Assembly: GCF_003073475.1 (NCBI RefSeq)
Contig: NZ_CP029033.1
Coordinates: forward strand, 1,116,001 to 1,180,000
Reading direction: 5' to 3'
Source of the DNA: Actinobaculum sp. 313
GTDB lineage: Bacteria > Actinomycetota > Actinomycetes > Actinomycetales > Actinomycetaceae
DNA length: 64,000 bases
The position numbers and the translations under genes were made by a program. A model generated the notes under the pieces. The model was not told the DNA's origin, searched no databases, and was given only the letters and a program-made list of their open reading frames with translations. Position 1 is the stretch's first letter, and each line of letters opens with the position of its first letter. Shown here one piece after another: positions 15,919 to 25,447 of the stretch.

Positions 15919-16686
15919 ATGAAGATCGCACGACTCAGCCTTGAGCAAGGCCCACGCTACGCCGTTCTCGACGAGGAGAACGCCCAATATCTGGTTCTCG
16001 CCGATGATCCTATGTTCGGGAAGTTTGAGCCGACCGGTCAGCGGATAGCGGAGCAGGATGCTCGCCTTGTCGCCCCCATGCTTCCACGGTCGAAGGTAGT
16101 CGGAGTGGCGGGGACTTATCCGGCACCGGGTATGTCGGTCGCAGACCGTGACCGTCCGACACTTGACGATCTGCTCGTTTTCTTGAAGCCCAACACCGCG
16201 GTGATCGGACCGAACGATCCGATTGTTTTGCCGAGCTGGGCGCCCCAGGTCGATCATGAAGTGGAACTCGCCGTCGTGATCGGACGGGTGAGCAAGGATG
16301 TTCCGGTGAACCGCGCGGCGGAGGCGATCTTCGGGTACACGGTTGCCAATGATGTGACGGCACGGCTTGAATCGCTGACCCGCGCAAAGACCTTCGACAC
16401 GGCCTGCCCGGTAGGGCCGATCATTGACACATCTCTTGATCCTTCGGATGTGCAGCTCGTTTCGCGGGTGAACGGCGAGCAACGCCGTGCAGGGCGGACG
16501 AGCGAGCTCGCGTACTCAATTCCGGAGTTGGTTTCCTACCTGTCGACGCTGTTCACCCTGCTACCCGGCGACATTATCCTCACCGGCACACCGGCGGGCG
16601 ACGGTCAGATTGAGGCGGGGCAAAGCGTAGAGGTGGAATGCGAAGGAATAGGCATTCTGCGCAATCCCGTTGTTCGGCAGGACTAG
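15919..16686 (+). CDS. Fumarylacetoacetate hydrolase (FAH) family protein
   Basis: A 255-residue protein with the FAH catalytic core: LVFLKPNTAVIGPNDPIVLP, VDHEVELAVVIGR (metal-binding glutamates), FGYTVANDVTAR, and C-terminal LLPGDIILTGTPAGDG. Family members act as acylpyruvases, oxaloacetate decarboxylases or isomerases; the exact reaction cannot be assigned. A FAH gene near gltX is a conserved actinobacterial arrangement; here three other genes separate them. The N-terminal 60 residues are the usual small domain beginning MKIARLS. Confidence 0.9.
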   Translation: MKIARLSLEQGPRYAVLDEENAQYLVLADDPMFGKFEPTGQRIAEQDARLVAPMLPRSKVVGVAGTYPAPGMSVADRDRPTLDDLLVFLKPNTAVIGPNDPIVLPSWAPQVDHEVELAVVIGRVSKDVPVNRAAEAIFGYTVANDVTARLESLTRAKTFDTACPVGPIIDTSLDPSDVQLVSRVNGEQRRAGRTSELAYSIPELVSYLSTLFTLLPGDIILTGTPAGDGQIEAGQSVEVECEGIGILRNPVVRQD

Positions 16687-16720
16687 GCACCAGGCACTAG
16701 GCGCGCCGCGTCATCTGCAT

Positions 16721-17890
16721 CTACCGATAAAGCGCACTCTCAATGCGATCAAGTAGTTCCGTGAGAATCGGGCGTGGCGTTGCGAAGGCCAAGCGGGCGA
16801 ATGTGGCATAGTCGCGTCCGCTCAACAAGCCCTCGGTCAGGGCAACTCGTGCCTCCTCTCGGATGAAGGTTGCGGGGGAACGGCGCCCGAAACGCCCGCT
16901 GCTGGCCAGGTCGGTGAACTCGAGGAAGGATATGTAGGTGCCTTCCGCGTGGGCTACTTCGACTCCTTCCCAGGTGACAACCCGTTCCTCCAGCAAGTCG
17001 CGATTGCTGGCCAAGTAGGCGCGGACCTCGTCATTCCACGCCTGTGCTTCCATGTAGCACACCGCTGCAGCGCGGGCGCCCAAAGTGCTAGTCGGCTCGG
17101 TGACGGGGTAGGAGATCGGCTTGAATCGCTGCCAGTGGGACGGGTTATTGAAGACCATCTGGGCGCATTTGAGGCCGGGGATATTCCAGCCCTTCGAGGC
17201 GGCGACAGAGGTGATGCTGTGGGCAGCCGCCGCGTCGTTGATGGTTGCGTAGGGTATGTAGGTGGCGTCGTCGTCCAGAATCAACGAAGCGTGAACGGCG
17301 TCTTCAAAAACGTAACCGTCATGTTTGGCGACGACGGCGCAGACCGCCTCCAGTTCTTCACGAGTGAGGCAACGCCCGGTTGGGTTCCACGGGTTGCAGA
17401 GCACAAGAAGGCCCGCTCCGGCCGAGAAGGCGCGCTCTATTCCCGCGATATCGAGGTGCCAGGTGTTGCCGTCGTGAATGGCCGGGACTTGGATGGCCTC
17501 ACGGCCGAACTCGCCCGGGATGGTCAGGAAGGGCATGTAGGCCGGGGTGGGGATGATAACCGCGCTTCCGGGGCGGGTGAAATGCTTGATTGTTTGGCGC
17601 ATGGCTTCAAGAACTTCGGGCACGAGGAGCATTCGCTCGGGTTCAGGCTCCCAGCCGAAACGGGAGAGCCAGCGCGATGTTGCCGTGAGGCTACGCGAGC
17701 GATCCTCGTCTGTCAGGTAACCCATGGTTCCGCGCTGTGCCTCGGCGATGATAAAGTCGCGCACCTCGTTTGCTATGCCGAAGTCCATCTCAGCAATCCA
17801 GGCGCCGATTGTGCCCGGGTATTTTGTCCACTTTTGCGACGCGTACGACGTAAGCGTGTCGATGGTCGGGGAGTCGAAGTCATTTGCCAT
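16721..17890 (-). CDS. MalY/PatB-type PLP aminotransferase/cysteine-S-conjugate beta-lyase
   Basis: A 389-residue fold-type I PLP enzyme of the MalY/PatB group, which cleaves cystathionine or other cysteine-S-conjugates to pyruvate, ammonia and a thiol. Motifs: WIAEMDFGIANEVRDFI, PTPAYMPF, LCNPWNPTGRCLTREEL (Asn pocket), VFEDAVHASLIL (Asp to PLP nitrogen), and SVAASKGWNIPGLKCA with the Schiff-base lysine. The start is ATG 17890; the frame stays open upstream but encodes low-complexity sequence. TAGACT seven bases before the ATG suggests another leaderless promoter. Confidence 0.9.
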   Translation of the reverse strand: MANDFDSPTIDTLTSYASQKWTKYPGTIGAWIAEMDFGIANEVRDFIIAEAQRGTMGYLTDEDRSRSLTATSRWLSRFGWEPEPERMLLVPEVLEAMRQTIKHFTRPGSAVIIPTPAYMPFLTIPGEFGREAIQVPAIHDGNTWHLDIAGIERAFSAGAGLLVLCNPWNPTGRCLTREELEAVCAVVAKHDGYVFEDAVHASLILDDDATYIPYATINDAAAAHSITSVAASKGWNIPGLKCAQMVFNNPSHWQRFKPISYPVTEPTSTLGARAAAVCYMEAQAWNDEVRAYLASNRDLLEERVVTWEGVEVAHAEGTYISFLEFTDLASSGRFGRRSPATFIREEARVALTEGLLSGRDYATFARLAFATPRPILTELLDRIESALYR

Positions 17891-18122
17891 GCCTCCCAGT
17901 CTAATGTTTTGGGAGTGGGGGATGAGTGCGGTGGAGAGGTCGAAGTGCCCGGGGCCGTACGCGCGTGGAGGGTGCGGCGATTTGGTGATGGCGTCAGCCA
18001 TGAGGTTGATCGTGTTCAGGTGCGCGGTGGACGTGTAGTCGCGATTTGGTGGCGGCGTCAGCGTGCCGTTCAAGGTTATCCACAGGATGTGTATTCCCGG
18101 TGCGCGGTACTTGTAGCGCAGG

Positions 18123-18128
18123 TAGCCT
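18123..18128 (+). promoter_or_regulatory. -10 box of a probable leaderless promoter for the DUF6318 gene
   Basis: TAGCCT stands six bases before ATG 18135, matching the TAxxCT-N6-ATG pattern seen elsewhere in the window. Confidence 0.45.
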
Positions 18129-18134
18129 CTGGTT

Positions 18135-18821
18135 ATGAGCGGGAAACAGGTGAAGAAGCGCAGAGAGCGTGCTGGCGAGCGAATCACGGTGCCGGGCTGG
18201 CGTGGCATTGTGTCGGCGTTCATTGCCTTCCTCATCTGTGCCCTGCTTGGAAGTTGTGGTCGAGCCGATGAGGCCGAGCCGAGCGGCGCTTCATCGGATG
18301 TGACGGTAGCCAGTGCGGGCGCTGCGACCGAGTCCGGGGAGGGCGGCGGGGCTGGCAGGGTACCCGATGCGCCGGAAGTGGATCCTCCTGAGCGTCCGCC
18401 GGAAATGGATCGTGCCGACGAGGTCGGCGCAGACGCAGCGGCGCAGTACTTCTTGGAGTTATACCTGTACGCGTATCTCACAGGCGACTTGACTGAGTGG
18501 AACGCAATGTCACTAGAGGAATGCGAGTTTTGTGCGTCTGTGGCGGGTGATGTTGAGTCCTTGACAGCTGACGGGGGCTGGGCAGATGCGGCGGTTGACG
18601 TAGCGGATGCTCAGGTCTGGATCAGCGATGACGATCCGAACTACTACCGGGTGGATTTCCTTGTGCGTCGAACGGATGCCGTTAGGCACGAGCCTGATGG
18701 TGGTGTCAGAACATACGAGGATGGCGACTATGCGTTGATTTTCGGGCTGCATCAAAATGGGGAGTGGATGATCTCATCGTTTGACATTGTGGAGGCCTCG
18801 CAGTTTGGGACGGGCACATGA
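18135..18821 (+). CDS. DUF6318 family lipoprotein
   Basis: A 228-residue secreted lipoprotein. A basic N-terminus (KQVKKRRERAGER) is followed by the hydrophobic IVSAFIAFLICALLGSC with a lipobox cysteine (LGSC). An Asp/Glu/Pro/Gly-rich linker of about 75 residues follows, then a folded domain AAQYFLELYLYAYLTGDLTE, ECEFCASVAGDVESL. The EWNAM/CEFC core is what I recall of DUF6318, a lipoprotein family of Actinomyces-like bacteria without known function. Its stop overlaps the next gene by 4 bp, so the two form an operon. Confidence 0.75.
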   Translation: MSGKQVKKRRERAGERITVPGWRGIVSAFIAFLICALLGSCGRADEAEPSGASSDVTVASAGAATESGEGGGAGRVPDAPEVDPPERPPEMDRADEVGADAAAQYFLELYLYAYLTGDLTEWNAMSLEECEFCASVAGDVESLTADGGWADAAVDVADAQVWISDDDPNYYRVDFLVRRTDAVRHEPDGGVRTYEDGDYALIFGLHQNGEWMISSFDIVEASQFGTGT

Positions 18822-19792
18822 CCACTCGATTTGGTCTGCTCTTTTCCATTCTTCTTGTCCCACTGCTTCTCGCGGGCACTAATGACGACTTCGAGTGGGG
18901 AGGTGCTGCGGGCGGCCCCAATGTAGAGATTTCGGGCAAGGGCTGGGGATCGTCCGTGTCGACCGCAGGTAATCGTCCCGTTACCCCGGCGAGCACCGGA
19001 GGGGCCGCCGCTGCGAAGCCGCATGGCTCCGTAACTCGGCAGTCGAATCCTGTGGCCGGAAATGCATCATGGGCTACGAACTGGACAAGCGCAAAAGAAC
19101 GTTGGCAGGCGACGACGCGAGCGGCGGCAGCACGCCGAAGTTCAACTCCGATTGCGCCGACCTGCCCCACGGGTTTCGTCAAGGTGATTCGTGCGGATGC
19201 CATGGGATGCGTGCATTCCTCTGCGCTGGCCGCGGGCACCATAGGAACGGCGTGGGTTCCCTTCGGCACTCCGGCACAAACCGCGTCGGCGCCAGTTCCC
19301 GCAGTGGACGCTGCGGTGGAAGACGGGCAGACACCGGGCGGCACCTCGATTGACCCTTCGACGTTGATAACCATTGAGGACGTCCAACGTCTGATCACGG
19401 ATGCGGGAGCGGTACAACTCTCACCGGCACGAAGCTGGGTGTATGTCAACAAACCGGTCTACTATTCGACTGACGCTGCCGCACACGACGAACAACTCGT
19501 TGTACTTGGGCAGAACGTCACCGTGCACCTGGATCCGGTGAGCTTTCGCTGGGATCCCGGTGATGGCACGGAGCCCTTCACCACGAGCACACCTGGAGGA
19601 AGCTGGCCCGACGGTACAGTGACCTACACCTATTTGACCGCGTCGTCGGACGTATCGGTGCGGCTGGAAGTGACCTGGCAGGCGAGCTTCACGGTGGGAG
19701 GCGTGACCTACCCGATAACGGGAAACGCCACCGGCACAGCGACCAGCGATCCTTTCACGGTGCGGGAAGCGGAGGCGGTGCTCGACAGGTAA
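18818..19792 (+). CDS. Secreted protein with a PKD-like domain
   Basis: A 324-residue protein with a signal peptide (MTTRFGLLFSILLVPLLLAG), an Ala/Gly/Ser/Thr-rich region to about residue 110, and a C-terminal beta-rich domain. VSFRWDPGDGTEPFTTS followed by VTYTYLTASSDVSVRLEVTW is the WDxGDG...YTY pattern of PKD-like surface domains. It has no LPxTG motif, so it is probably secreted rather than wall-anchored. It is translationally coupled to the DUF6318 lipoprotein, suggesting a shared cell-surface role. The function is unknown. Confidence 0.7.
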   Translation: MTTRFGLLFSILLVPLLLAGTNDDFEWGGAAGGPNVEISGKGWGSSVSTAGNRPVTPASTGGAAAAKPHGSVTRQSNPVAGNASWATNWTSAKERWQATTRAAAARRSSTPIAPTCPTGFVKVIRADAMGCVHSSALAAGTIGTAWVPFGTPAQTASAPVPAVDAAVEDGQTPGGTSIDPSTLITIEDVQRLITDAGAVQLSPARSWVYVNKPVYYSTDAAAHDEQLVVLGQNVTVHLDPVSFRWDPGDGTEPFTTSTPGGSWPDGTVTYTYLTASSDVSVRLEVTWQASFTVGGVTYPITGNATGTATSDPFTVREAEAVLDR

Positions 19793-19851
19793 TGCGCGGC
19801 GTATGCGCGTATTCGGCGTCACCGTGGTGCACGCGATAACCTTGGATCATC

Positions 19852-21360
19852 ATGGCTACTACAACTGCTGCGGGTTCCGATATCCGCGTTCGCTTCTGTC
19901 CATCTCCCACTGGAACTCCTCATGTTGGAATGGTGCGCACCTGCCTGTTCAACTACGCATATGCCAGGCACGTAGGCGGCACCTTCGTGTTCCGCATCGA
20001 GGACACCGATGCCGCCCGCGACTCGGAAGAGTCTTTCAACGCCATCATTGACTCGCTGCAGTGGATGGGACTCGACTGGGATGAGGGTGTTGGTGTCGGC
20101 GGTCCGCACGGTCCCTACCGGCAGTCGGAGCGCACCGGAATCTATGCCGACGTCGCCGCCAAACTCCTGGCGGGCGGTTATGCATACGAATCCTTCTCCA
20201 CACCGGAGGAGGTCGAGAAACGGCACCGAGACGCTGGGCGCGATCCGAAGCTCGGCTACGACGGATATGACCGCACTCTCACCCAAGAGCAAAAAGACGC
20301 GTATCGCGCCGAAGGTCGGCAACCGGTTCTGCGCATGCGTATGCCCGATGAAGACATCACGTTCACCGACCTCGTCCGGGGCGAGATCACCTTCAAGGCC
20401 GGTTCGGTCCCGGACTACGTAATTGTTCGCGCCGGGGGAGACCCGCTCTATACGCTGACCAACCCGGTCGACGACGCAATGATGGAAATCACGCATGTCC
20501 TGCGCGGTGAGGATCTGCTGTCATCCACACCGCGACAAATCGTCATGTACCTGGCGCTGGAAGAGCTTGGCATCGCCAAATTCACTCCACGCTTTGGCCA
20601 TTTGCCCTACGTCATGGGAGAGGGGAACCGGAAACTTTCTAAGCGTGATCCAGAATCGAATCTTCTCCTGCATCGTGAACGCGGGATCATACCGGAAGGT
20701 CTGCTCAACTATCTCGGTCTTCTCGGGTGGTCCATCGCGCCTGACCACGACATCTTCTCAAAGGATGAAATGGTGGCCGCGTTCGACATTAGCGACGTCA
20801 ATCCAAACCCCGCCCGTTTCGACGACAAGAAATGCGTGGCGATCAACGCGGAGCATATTCGACAGTTGGACCTTGCTGATTACACGGCACGCCTCGTTCC
20901 CTACCTCCAGCAGGCAGGGGTTGTTGCCACATCCGCCTATGACGAGTTGACGGATGAACAACGCGCCAGGCTCGACGCCGCTGCACCCCTCGCGCAGACC
21001 CGAATGCAGCTGCTCGGGGAAGTAGGCGAACTGCTCCGCTTCCTCTTCGTCAACGCCGTCGACCTGACATACAACGAAAAAGCTATCGGCAAGCTAAAGG
21101 ACTCTGCGCCGGATGCTTTGCGAGCCGCGGCGGACGTACTACGTGGACTGGAGGACTTCACCCCGGAGGCGATCAAGCCCGCGCTGGATGCCGAACTTGT
21201 CGACAGGCTGGGAATCAAGCCTCGTCTCGCATACGGCCCACTGTTCGTGGCGATGACCGGAACGAATGTCTCGATCCCGGTCGTCGATTCAATCGCCATC
21301 TTGGGCAAGGCAGAAGCGCTGACCCGCATCGAACAGCTTCTTACGAGAATCGTTCGTTAG
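19852..21360 (+). CDS. gltX: Glutamyl-tRNA synthetase
   Basis: A 502-residue class I aminoacyl-tRNA synthetase that charges tRNA-Glu. The HIGH motif is in [32 protein letters not shown] follows, [15 protein letters not shown] is in the catalytic domain, and KMSKS appears as NRKLSKRD. The C-terminal anticodon-binding helical domain is present, so length and domains are complete. Two tRNA-Glu genes and one tRNA-Gln gene lie 1.3-1.6 kb downstream. In actinobacteria such enzymes usually also glutamylate tRNA-Gln for GatCAB, which is not in this window. Confidence 0.96.
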   Translation: MATTTAAGSDIRVRFCPSPTGTPHVGMVRTCLFNYAYARHVGGTFVFRIEDTDAARDSEESFNAIIDSLQWMGLDWDEGVGVGGPHGPYRQSERTGIYADVAAKLLAGGYAYESFSTPEEVEKRHRDAGRDPKLGYDGYDRTLTQEQKDAYRAEGRQPVLRMRMPDEDITFTDLVRGEITFKAGSVPDYVIVRAGGDPLYTLTNPVDDAMMEITHVLRGEDLLSSTPRQIVMYLALEELGIAKFTPRFGHLPYVMGEGNRKLSKRDPESNLLLHRERGIIPEGLLNYLGLLGWSIAPDHDIFSKDEMVAAFDISDVNPNPARFDDKKCVAINAEHIRQLDLADYTARLVPYLQQAGVVATSAYDELTDEQRARLDAAAPLAQTRMQLLGEVGELLRFLFVNAVDLTYNEKAIGKLKDSAPDALRAAADVLRGLEDFTPEAIKPALDAELVDRLGIKPRLAYGPLFVAMTGTNVSIPVVDSIAILGKAEALTRIEQLLTRIVR

Positions 21361-21367
21361 GCGAAGC

Positions 21368-22444
21368 ATGGGAATCCGTGCAGGCCTACGACTCGGCGGA
21401 TATCGCTTCCGACGCCGCCTGCAACATGAACCCGCGCAGGCGGCGAACATGCCGGCGGCGCTCAGTGCGCGGTTGCCGCGCGCAACACCACGCCCCGGTA
21501 TCCTCGCGCGGACATGGTGCTATCACTTTGCCGACGCGCTGCAGGACGAGGAGGGGGATCTCACGGCGAATTCACTGGCCTTCGTCATGGGGCATCCCTT
21601 CCTTGAGCCGACTGACTACGTTGCGGCGGTGCGTGAAACAGCGTCCCGGTGCACTGCAGCGCTGCGAGCCGGCAAACCCATCGCCAGGGCCGCCGTCGCC
21701 GCGTTGACAGCTGCCACGGTGACCTACGGCTTCGGTGAGGCCGAACAAGTCGCTGCGGTCGATGAAGTTCTTGGTGAAGAGCTTCGTCACCGCCTCGATG
21801 ACGTGATCACGGCGGTGCTGGCACGCCCGGAGCTGGCCTGGTGGAGTGAGCGCTACCAGCCATCCGAATATCCGTGGTACCGCACATCCGAGTCGGATCT
21901 CGACCCGCAGCGCCGCAGTGCCAGTTCGCCGTATCCCACAATTAGTGGCGCCCTGTGGTGGCCGTCGAGCCAATTGATACTTCCCGCGTTTGAGAGTTAT
22001 CGGCGTATCCCCGCGGGTCTGGCGGACGTACCCTGCACGTATCTGGCCTTTGGAGATGACAGCGACGAGGCCGACCCGGCCTCGCTGCGCTACGGGGAAG
22101 CTCCCGGTGGCCAGGGTAGGGTCTACGATGTTGAAGGTCCGGAGCACTGGGTGGACCTAGTGGAACGATACCCCGCCCGCTTAATCGATAGCGATGTGCT
22201 GAGATACGGATGGCAAGGCGATGTGCCGGGCCAGGCCTATACCGTGGACTGGTACTCGGCGGCGCGGGACTATGACGGGGTACATCTTGCAATAGGTGCC
22301 GCGCTGCGCAGCCAATATGCACCATTGCCTCTGGACCAGGAGCGATTGGGCGGCCCGGCGTGGACGATGATGACGGGGTGGGTTCCGGGACAGGTGCTGT
22401 GGCTTGACGCGGAACGAGAAGCAGCTATCGCTGCCAAAGATTGA
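21368..22444 (+). CDS. Hypothetical protein of unknown function
   Basis: A 358-residue protein starting 7 bp after the gltX stop, so probably cotranscribed. I do not recognise a family. There is no signal peptide or membrane segment. The sequence mixes helical Ala/Arg/Glu-rich parts (VAALTAATVTYGFGEAEQVA) with Trp/Tyr-rich parts (SEYPWYRTSESDLDPQ, ALRSQYAPLPLDQERLGG). Codon usage resembles the neighbours, which supports a real gene. The first 50 residues are Arg-rich, and translation might begin further downstream at the ATG encoding MPAALSARL. Confidence 0.65.
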   Translation: MGIRAGLRLGGYRFRRRLQHEPAQAANMPAALSARLPRATPRPGILARTWCYHFADALQDEEGDLTANSLAFVMGHPFLEPTDYVAAVRETASRCTAALRAGKPIARAAVAALTAATVTYGFGEAEQVAAVDEVLGEELRHRLDDVITAVLARPELAWWSERYQPSEYPWYRTSESDLDPQRRSASSPYPTISGALWWPSSQLILPAFESYRRIPAGLADVPCTYLAFGDDSDEADPASLRYGEAPGGQGRVYDVEGPEHWVDLVERYPARLIDSDVLRYGWQGDVPGQAYTVDWYSAARDYDGVHLAIGAALRSQYAPLPLDQERLGGPAWTMMTGWVPGQVLWLDAEREAAIAAKD

Positions 22445-22632
22445 CGCGCGGCTGGCAATGACCTAATGGTGTGGTAGCTGCTAGGAATGCTGGAGCGAAG
22501 TTCGGCACGCAGACAGCGAGAACAGGGCGAGTGAATCGAAGGCGTGACGTGTTCCACGAGCCAGCGCTTTGCTCCTCGCGCTCTGATCGGGTAGCCTATT
22601 CTTCTGGCGCCGCTGAAAGGCGGTAGAACCCT

Positions 22633-22707
22633 TGGGGTATGGTGTAATTGGCAACACAGCTGATTCTGGTTCAGCCATTCTAGGTTCGAGTCCTGGTACC
22701 CCAGCCA
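22633..22707 (+). tRNA. tRNA-Gln (anticodon CUG)
   Basis: TGGGGTA (22633-22639) pairs with TACCCCA (22697-22703), G is the discriminator and CCA is encoded (22705-22707). The anticodon arm is GCTGA-TTCTGGT-TCAGC, giving CTG. The T arm has GGTTCGAGTCC. Confidence 0.95.
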
Positions 22708-22759
22708 ACGGTCCTGGCACTGCCTGGGCCACGCGGGACTTCCCGCAAAGTTGACGCGA

Positions 22760-22832
22760 GCTCCTATCGTCTAGCGGCCTAGGACACCGCCCTCTCACGG
22801 CGGTAACGCCGGTTCAAATCCGGCTAGGAGTA
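22760..22832 (+). tRNA. tRNA-Glu (anticodon CUC), copy 1
   Basis: GCTCCTA (22760-22766) pairs with TAGGAGT (22825-22831), with a G-U first pair, and A is the discriminator. The anticodon arm is CCGCC-CTCTCAC-GGCGG, giving CTC. CCA is not encoded. Confidence 0.95.
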
Positions 22833-22912
22833 CGAGCTGGCCTATCCGGTCAGCCCACACCTGCGCTCGTGACCGGCGGCAAACCCGGCGGGCACTAGGC
22901 TCAGGTGTTTAG

Positions 22913-22985
22913 GCTCCCATCGTCTAGCGGCCTAGGACACCGCCCTCTCACGGCGGTAACGCCGGTTCAAATCCGGCTGGGAGTA
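22913..22985 (+). tRNA. tRNA-Glu (anticodon CUC), copy 2
   Basis: The body is identical to copy 1. The acceptor stem is GCTCCCA/TGGGAGT, a compensated T-A to C-G change relative to copy 1. The anticodon is CTC. CCA follows directly at 22986-22988. Confidence 0.95.
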
Positions 22986-23055
22986 CCACAGTATTCGACG
23001 GCGCACAGATGCAGCTCCCGAGGCCCGGCCCGATTCTCGTCGCGCACTCACACAC

Positions 23056-24090
23056 CTATTTCGTCGATCCGGCCATAAGTGCGTTCACAAAGTAGCGCTG
23101 GAAGGCGAAGAAGACGAGCAGAGGAACGAGCATCGACAGGAAAGCGCCCGATGAGAGCAGGTCGATGTTGGCGGAGAAGTTGCGCAGTGATTTCTGTAGC
23201 TCGACCGTGATCGGTGCGTCGTTCGCGCCGGCGAATATCAGTGCCACCAACATGTCATTCCAGGACCAGAGGAACTGAAAGATCGTCAGCGAAGCGATCG
23301 AAGGAAGCGCCAGTGGCAAACAGATCCGTCCGAAGATGTAGAGCTCATTGGCGCCGTCGATCCGTGCCGCCTCAAGCATTTCGGCGGGAATCTGGCGGAA
23401 GAAGTTGCGTAAGAGGTAGACCGCGAAAGGCAGCCCGAAAGCGGTATGGAAGAGAATGACCGCCCAACGCGTACCGAAGATATGCATGTCGCGGAAGAGC
23501 CGTGCCAGCGGGATGAAGGAGACCTGCAGCGGCACGGCCATCAGGGCAACGGTTGCAACCAGCACCCAATCGCGGCCACGAAACCGGATCCACGCTAGCG
23601 CGTACCCTGCCATTGCACCAAGCGCGACAACGAGGAAGGTCGAGGGAACAACGATCAGAACCGTGTTGAGCAGCGCTCTGGCAAAGGAGGGTGACGAGAG
23701 GCGCCGCGCGTAGTTATCCAGTGTCAACTGCGACAGGTCACCAAATGCGGTCCACCACCCCGACTGTTCCGAGGCAGTATTCGTGCGCAAGGAAGAGACG
23801 AGGAGACCGAAGGTGGGCAGCATCCACATGACGGCCACAATGATGAGAACAACATTGACGGCCCCGCGGTTTATGAATCCGACGAGGCGCGAAGCAATGC
23901 TGCGCCCTTTGTGGTGCAGTGAGACGGGTTGCACGGTGGCGTGCGCTGAGGTGACGATGCGGGTGCCTTCCACAATTGTGCGCGATTGCTCGCTCGCATC
24001 CGAGTCCACCTGCGCGGCCGCGGCACCATTCCCGCGATCCGCGGCGCTACTGGGAGGCGTAGCCGCGTTATAGGCATGCTTTGCACTCAT
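23056..24090 (-). CDS. Carbohydrate ABC transporter permease, MalG/AglG-like
   Basis: A 344-residue inner-membrane permease with about six membrane segments. The EAA loop reads EMLEAARIDGANELYIFGRI followed by LPLALPSIASL, which contacts the ATPase. The first 70 residues are an unusual hydrophilic extension rich in Ala/Ser/Asp with no membrane segment. The C-terminus QRYFVNALMAGSTK is typical of MalG-type subunits. It overlaps the MalF-like gene by 4 bp and is the last gene of the importer operon. No ATPase gene is in the operon; a shared MsiK-type ATPase elsewhere is likely. Confidence 0.9.
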   Translation of the reverse strand: MSAKHAYNAATPPSSAADRGNGAAAAQVDSDASEQSRTIVEGTRIVTSAHATVQPVSLHHKGRSIASRLVGFINRGAVNVVLIIVAVMWMLPTFGLLVSSLRTNTASEQSGWWTAFGDLSQLTLDNYARRLSSPSFARALLNTVLIVVPSTFLVVALGAMAGYALAWIRFRGRDWVLVATVALMAVPLQVSFIPLARLFRDMHIFGTRWAVILFHTAFGLPFAVYLLRNFFRQIPAEMLEAARIDGANELYIFGRICLPLALPSIASLTIFQFLWSWNDMLVALIFAGANDAPITVELQKSLRNFSANIDLLSSGAFLSMLVPLLVFFAFQRYFVNALMAGSTK

Positions 24091-25430
24091 GACAGACCAC
24101 CTCGGCGGAAGTTACGGATGTTGATAATCATGAAGGGGAGGACCATAAGCAGCAGGAAAACTGCCAGAGTGGAACCCATCCCGAAATTACGCGCGCCGTA
24201 CTCGGTCCACATCTGAACCGCCACCACGTTAGAAGCCGGTTTCGACTCACCCGGAGAGATCACATAGACCAAGTCGAAGATCTTCAACACATTGATCATG
24301 AGGGTAACCAGTACAACGGAGAGCACCGGCATCAGTTGCGGAACGGTGATGTGCCGGAACACCTGCCATTCGTTGGCACCGTCCGTGCGTGCGGCTTCCA
24401 TGAGTGAACGATCGACCGCCGAGAGTCCGGACGCGATCATCACCATCGAAAAGCCTGCCCAAATCCAGATGAAGGCGAGGATGATAACCGGTGTGATCAG
24501 TGATGGCCCAAGCCAATTCACACCGCTAGGCGCGGCGGAGAAGTTGACTGCCGGCAGACTAACCGTGAACTCCTGGCCACCGGGAACATCCAAGATGAAG
24601 GTTCCGTCCTCCTCGGTTGTGGCAGTTGCGGCGACACTGCCATCGGCAGCAATTGCTTCCACCTGGATTCCTCGCAGGCCGCGTTTGCCACCATCGATCT
24701 GACCAATTTCGCCTCCTCCGCCCTTGACGAAGTCCAACCACACGGTCCCGATGATGGCATTGTCGTTCGCCTGGGCGGCTACCGCTTCCTCCGCATCCGC
24801 AACGCTGTCTTGATTGATACCTACGAGAGGGAACAGAGCGACATCGCCTGCGCGGTAGTGACCATCGGTTGTGACATCGCCACTGGAGGTACGGCTGATG
24901 CTTTGGTCGTCGCGTGGGCGGGCGTTCGGATAGGTGGTGGAGTCATCGAATACATTCTTGGCATGGACGAGGATCGCATTCACAAGGCCCTTATTCGGAT
25001 CCGGTGAGAAAGCTGCCCGCCATACGACACCCGATGCAAGCATGGAGATCGCCATCGGCATGAAGATCACCAGTTTGAACGCTGTTTTCCAGCGCACCTT
25101 ATCCATCAGCACGGCGAAGATGAGGCCTAGCACCGTACATATGATCGGCGCGACAACAACCCATATGAGATTGTTGCGCACCGCCGTGAACGTGGAACTA
25201 CGGCGAAACATCGTTGCGTAATTCTCCAGGCCGACGAAGGTACCGGCGTCGTCGAAAAGTGAACGCCACACCGAGTAGATGATCGGATAGACGACCATCA
25301 CCACGAGTATGAGGAGCGCCGGCCCCAATAGGATGGCAAGGAGCAGGCGCGGGTCATCCACCTTGCGGGGTTTGCGCCCCCGCAACTGGCCGACGCGCTC
25401 CTGCGTCGTAGTGTGTGCTTTCACGCTCAT
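24087..25430 (-). CDS. Carbohydrate ABC transporter permease, MalF/AglF-like, with extracytoplasmic beta-sandwich insertion
   Basis: A 447-residue permease; MalF-type subunits without an insert are usually near 300. Residues 1-140 and 305-447 hold the membrane core, with EAA loop RSLMEAARTDGANEWQVFRH and the terminal LPFMIINIRNFRRGG. Between them, about residues 150-305 form an extracytoplasmic insert. GLRGIQVEAIAADGSVAATA then TTEEDGTFILDVPGGQEFTV looks like a carboxypeptidase-regulatory or CnaB-like beta-sandwich. It sits where MalF carries its periplasmic P2 loop and may contact the binding protein. Overall similarity is to AglF-type alpha-glucoside importers. Confidence 0.88.
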   Translation of the reverse strand: MSVKAHTTTQERVGQLRGRKPRKVDDPRLLLAILLGPALLILVVMVVYPIIYSVWRSLFDDAGTFVGLENYATMFRRSSTFTAVRNNLIWVVVAPIICTVLGLIFAVLMDKVRWKTAFKLVIFMPMAISMLASGVVWRAAFSPDPNKGLVNAILVHAKNVFDDSTTYPNARPRDDQSISRTSSGDVTTDGHYRAGDVALFPLVGINQDSVADAEEAVAAQANDNAIIGTVWLDFVKGGGGEIGQIDGGKRGLRGIQVEAIAADGSVAATATTEEDGTFILDVPGGQEFTVSLPAVNFSAAPSGVNWLGPSLITPVIILAFIWIWAGFSMVMIASGLSAVDRSLMEAARTDGANEWQVFRHITVPQLMPVLSVVLVTLMINVLKIFDLVYVISPGESKPASNVVAVQMWTEYGARNFGMGSTLAVFLLLMVLPFMIINIRNFRRGGLS

Positions 25431-25447
25431 GGCGGTGCGCGACTCCC

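Noticed and set aside
16949-18271. Long 440-codon open frame antisense to the malY-like gene
   Set aside because: The minus-strand frame carries complete MalY/PatB motifs; the antisense translation has no family features and low-complexity Gly/Arg/Val content.
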